Part shown: piece by piece, positions 13,645-14,793 of the stretch
Layout: every line of letters begins with the position of its first letter
Numbering within the stretch: the stretch's first letter is position 1
Assembly (NCBI GenBank): GCA_036518955.1
Contig: DATDMG010000158.1
Coordinates: 1-14,793 of the forward strand
Direction of reading: 5' to 3'
Length of the DNA stretch: 14,793 nt
Origin: DATDMG01 sp036518955
GTDB taxonomy: Bacteria > Actinomycetota > Actinomycetes > Actinomycetales > Kineosporiaceae
Notes under the pieces: generated by a model
What the model was told of the DNA's origin: nothing
Databases searched by the model: none
Seen by the model: the letters and a program-made list of their open reading frames with translations, nothing else
Made by a program: the position numbers and the translations under genes

Positions 13645-14781
13645 ATGGGTGGGCTCCGTCGCGGTTTCCTGCAGGCCGGCCCCGCCTTCGCAGTCCTGGC
13701 CATCAGCATCGCCGACCTCCTTCTCCCGAGGGGAGACGTGGTCTTCGGGTTGCTGGCCATCACACCGTTGTTGGCGACCTGCCTGGCCATCGGAACGGTC
13801 GGGACCGCCGTCTACGGGGGGCTCGCCGTCCTCGCCGCGGGCATGCTGGGCCTCTTCTGGGACCGGGTCTACGACCCTCACCACCTGCCGGCACAGGTCA
13901 CCCGCCTGGTCACGATCGCTGCCACCACCGTGCTGGCTGTGATCCTCTGCCGAGTTCGGCAACGCTACGAACGACAGTTGGTGCGCATGGTCAGGGTGGC
14001 CGAGACGGCACAGCGGGCGATCCTGCTGCAGGTGCCGGATCGTCTGGGGCCGGCGCGGGTCGCGGTGCACTACGAGAGCGCAGCCAACGATGCCCTGGTC
14101 GGAGGCGATCTGTACGGGATGATGCTCACCCCGTACGGGTTACGGGTGCTGGTCGGGGATGTGCGCGGCAAGGGCCTGGAGGCGGTGCGGACGACGGCGC
14201 AGGTGCTGGCGGCCTTCCGGGAGCGTGCTGGCGACCATCCCGACCTGGCCGTGCTGATGGACCAGCTGGACCGGGGCGTGGCGCGCCGCGCCACCGGCGA
14301 GGAGGATTTCGTCACCGCCGTGCTGGTCCAGATCGCCGATGACGGGACGGCGACCATCGCCAACGCCGGCCACCCCTCGCCCTACCTGGTGCACGACGGG
14401 CAGATCGATCTGGTGGTGCCGGGCTCGCCACGGACCCCGTTGGGGCTCGGGGGTGTGACGAGGGTCAGCACGCTGTCTCTCACGGTCGGTGATCGTCTCC
14501 TGCTCTACACCGACGGCCTGACCGAAGCTCGCGATCCTGTCCATCACTCGTTCCTGCCGACCCCGATCATCACGAGCGCCCTCACCACCGGCACGGGGGT
14601 GGTGGACGCCATCGCCTCCCTGCGGGACGCGACGCTCCAGTGGACCGGGGGAGCGCTGCACGACGACATCGCCCTGCTCCTGGTCGAATATCGGCCGCGG
14701 GAAGCAGCCACGCTCGCTCCCGACCGAGACCGACCGCCATGCTCGGCCGAACGGTCTCCTCCCGGACGACGGCGCTCGTGA
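13645..14781 (+). CDS. Membrane-anchored PP2C/SpoIIE-type serine/threonine phosphatase
   Basis: A complete 378-aa protein. The N-terminal 105 residues hold three or four hydrophobic helices (about 12-28, 33-50, 52-72, 86-102), followed by a basic linker and a SpoIIE/PP2C phosphatase domain (about 115-348). Metal-binding acidic residues are visible in LVGGDLYGMM (Asp155), LVGDVRGKGLEAV (Asp172), LYTDGLTEARD (Asp290) and LHDDIALLL (Asp340/341). NAGHPSPYLV is the conserved glycine-rich loop. Such proteins dephosphorylate anti-sigma-factor antagonists or related targets. AGGTGA (13635-13640), 4 nt before ATG 13645, supports the start. The last 30 residues are low-complexity Pro/Arg and probably disordered. 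No sensor domain is fused and no partner gene is in view. Confidence 0.9.
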   Translation: MGGLRRGFLQAGPAFAVLAISIADLLLPRGDVVFGLLAITPLLATCLAIGTVGTAVYGGLAVLAAGMLGLFWDRVYDPHHLPAQVTRLVTIAATTVLAVILCRVRQRYERQLVRMVRVAETAQRAILLQVPDRLGPARVAVHYESAANDALVGGDLYGMMLTPYGLRVLVGDVRGKGLEAVRTTAQVLAAFRERAGDHPDLAVLMDQLDRGVARRATGEEDFVTAVLVQIADDGTATIANAGHPSPYLVHDGQIDLVVPGSPRTPLGLGGVTRVSTLSLTVGDRLLLYTDGLTEARDPVHHSFLPTPIITSALTTGTGVVDAIASLRDATLQWTGGALHDDIALLLVEYRPREAATLAPDRDRPPCSAERSPPGRRRS

Positions 14782-14792
14782 GGCGCTCGTGA
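14771..14792. repeat. 11-bp tandem duplication over the phosphatase stop codon
   Basis: ggcgctcgtga is present twice back to back (14771-14781 and 14782-14792). The first copy contains the TGA of the phosphatase gene, so the duplication does not alter the protein. It is probably a slippage event. Confidence 0.6.
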
Positions 14793-14793
14793 G

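Noticed and set aside
1..14793. CRISPR array, tRNA, rRNA, or gasdermin or cyclic-nucleotide synthase genes that would place the operon in a known defence type
   Set aside because: No regularly spaced repeats, no RNA gene signature, and no such protein motifs were found in either strand.

Overview
The window is GC-rich with strong third-position G/C bias. It uses GTG starts, carries an AfsR-type (SARP) regulator and has a membrane-tethered SpoIIE-type phosphatase. All of this fits a filamentous actinobacterium such as Streptomyces or a close relative; I cannot name the species. No rRNA, tRNA or CRISPR array is visible.

Layout: (i) 1-1670 is a graveyard. It holds the 3' end of an IS5-family transposase, an unidentified decayed coding stretch, a frameshifted XRE/TPR-type regulator relic, another unidentified C-terminal relic, and on the minus strand an IS630-family transposase fragment with an in-frame stop and a frameshift. 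(ii) 1670-2080 is non-coding leader with a perfect 9-3-9 palindrome and a possible 36-codon ORF. It precedes a 711-aa P-loop ATPase with a GNAT-like middle and a C-terminal HTH-like segment (2079-4214, +). (iii) 4215-4902 has no convincing gene. It is followed by a small SARP regulator (4903-5718, +) and a cysteine-free carboxymuconolactone-decarboxylase-like protein (5902-6321, +). (iv) 12737-6381 on the minus strand is a tight four-gene operon: a CHAT-SIR2 fusion, a membrane-anchored STAND ATPase, a C25/caspase-like cysteine peptidase and an alpha/beta hydrolase. The first two junctions are 4-bp ATGA overlaps and the third is a 2-nt gap with a strong Shine-Dalgarno. (v) 12738-13644 is mostly non-coding and contains a frameshifted transposase C-terminus (IS1380-like). 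(vi) 13645-14781 (+) is a complete membrane-anchored PP2C/SpoIIE-type phosphatase.

The point of interest is the four-gene operon. It combines two caspase-clan (CD) cysteine peptidase folds, a SIR2-like NAD-processing domain, a STAND switch ATPase with a C-terminal membrane helix, and a GHSFG serine hydrolase. All predicted catalytic residues that I looked for are present. The domain set is that of bacterial conflict/immune systems: a STAND switch, a CHAT protease, and SIR2 and hydrolase effectors. My inference is an abortive-infection-like signalling cascade at the membrane. The components belong to known families; I do not know of a characterised system with this exact architecture.

The SARP gene and the decarboxylase-like gene may be the edge or remnant of a secondary-metabolite locus. 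Mobile-element relics lie on both sides of the operon, which suggests an accessory island rather than core chromosome.
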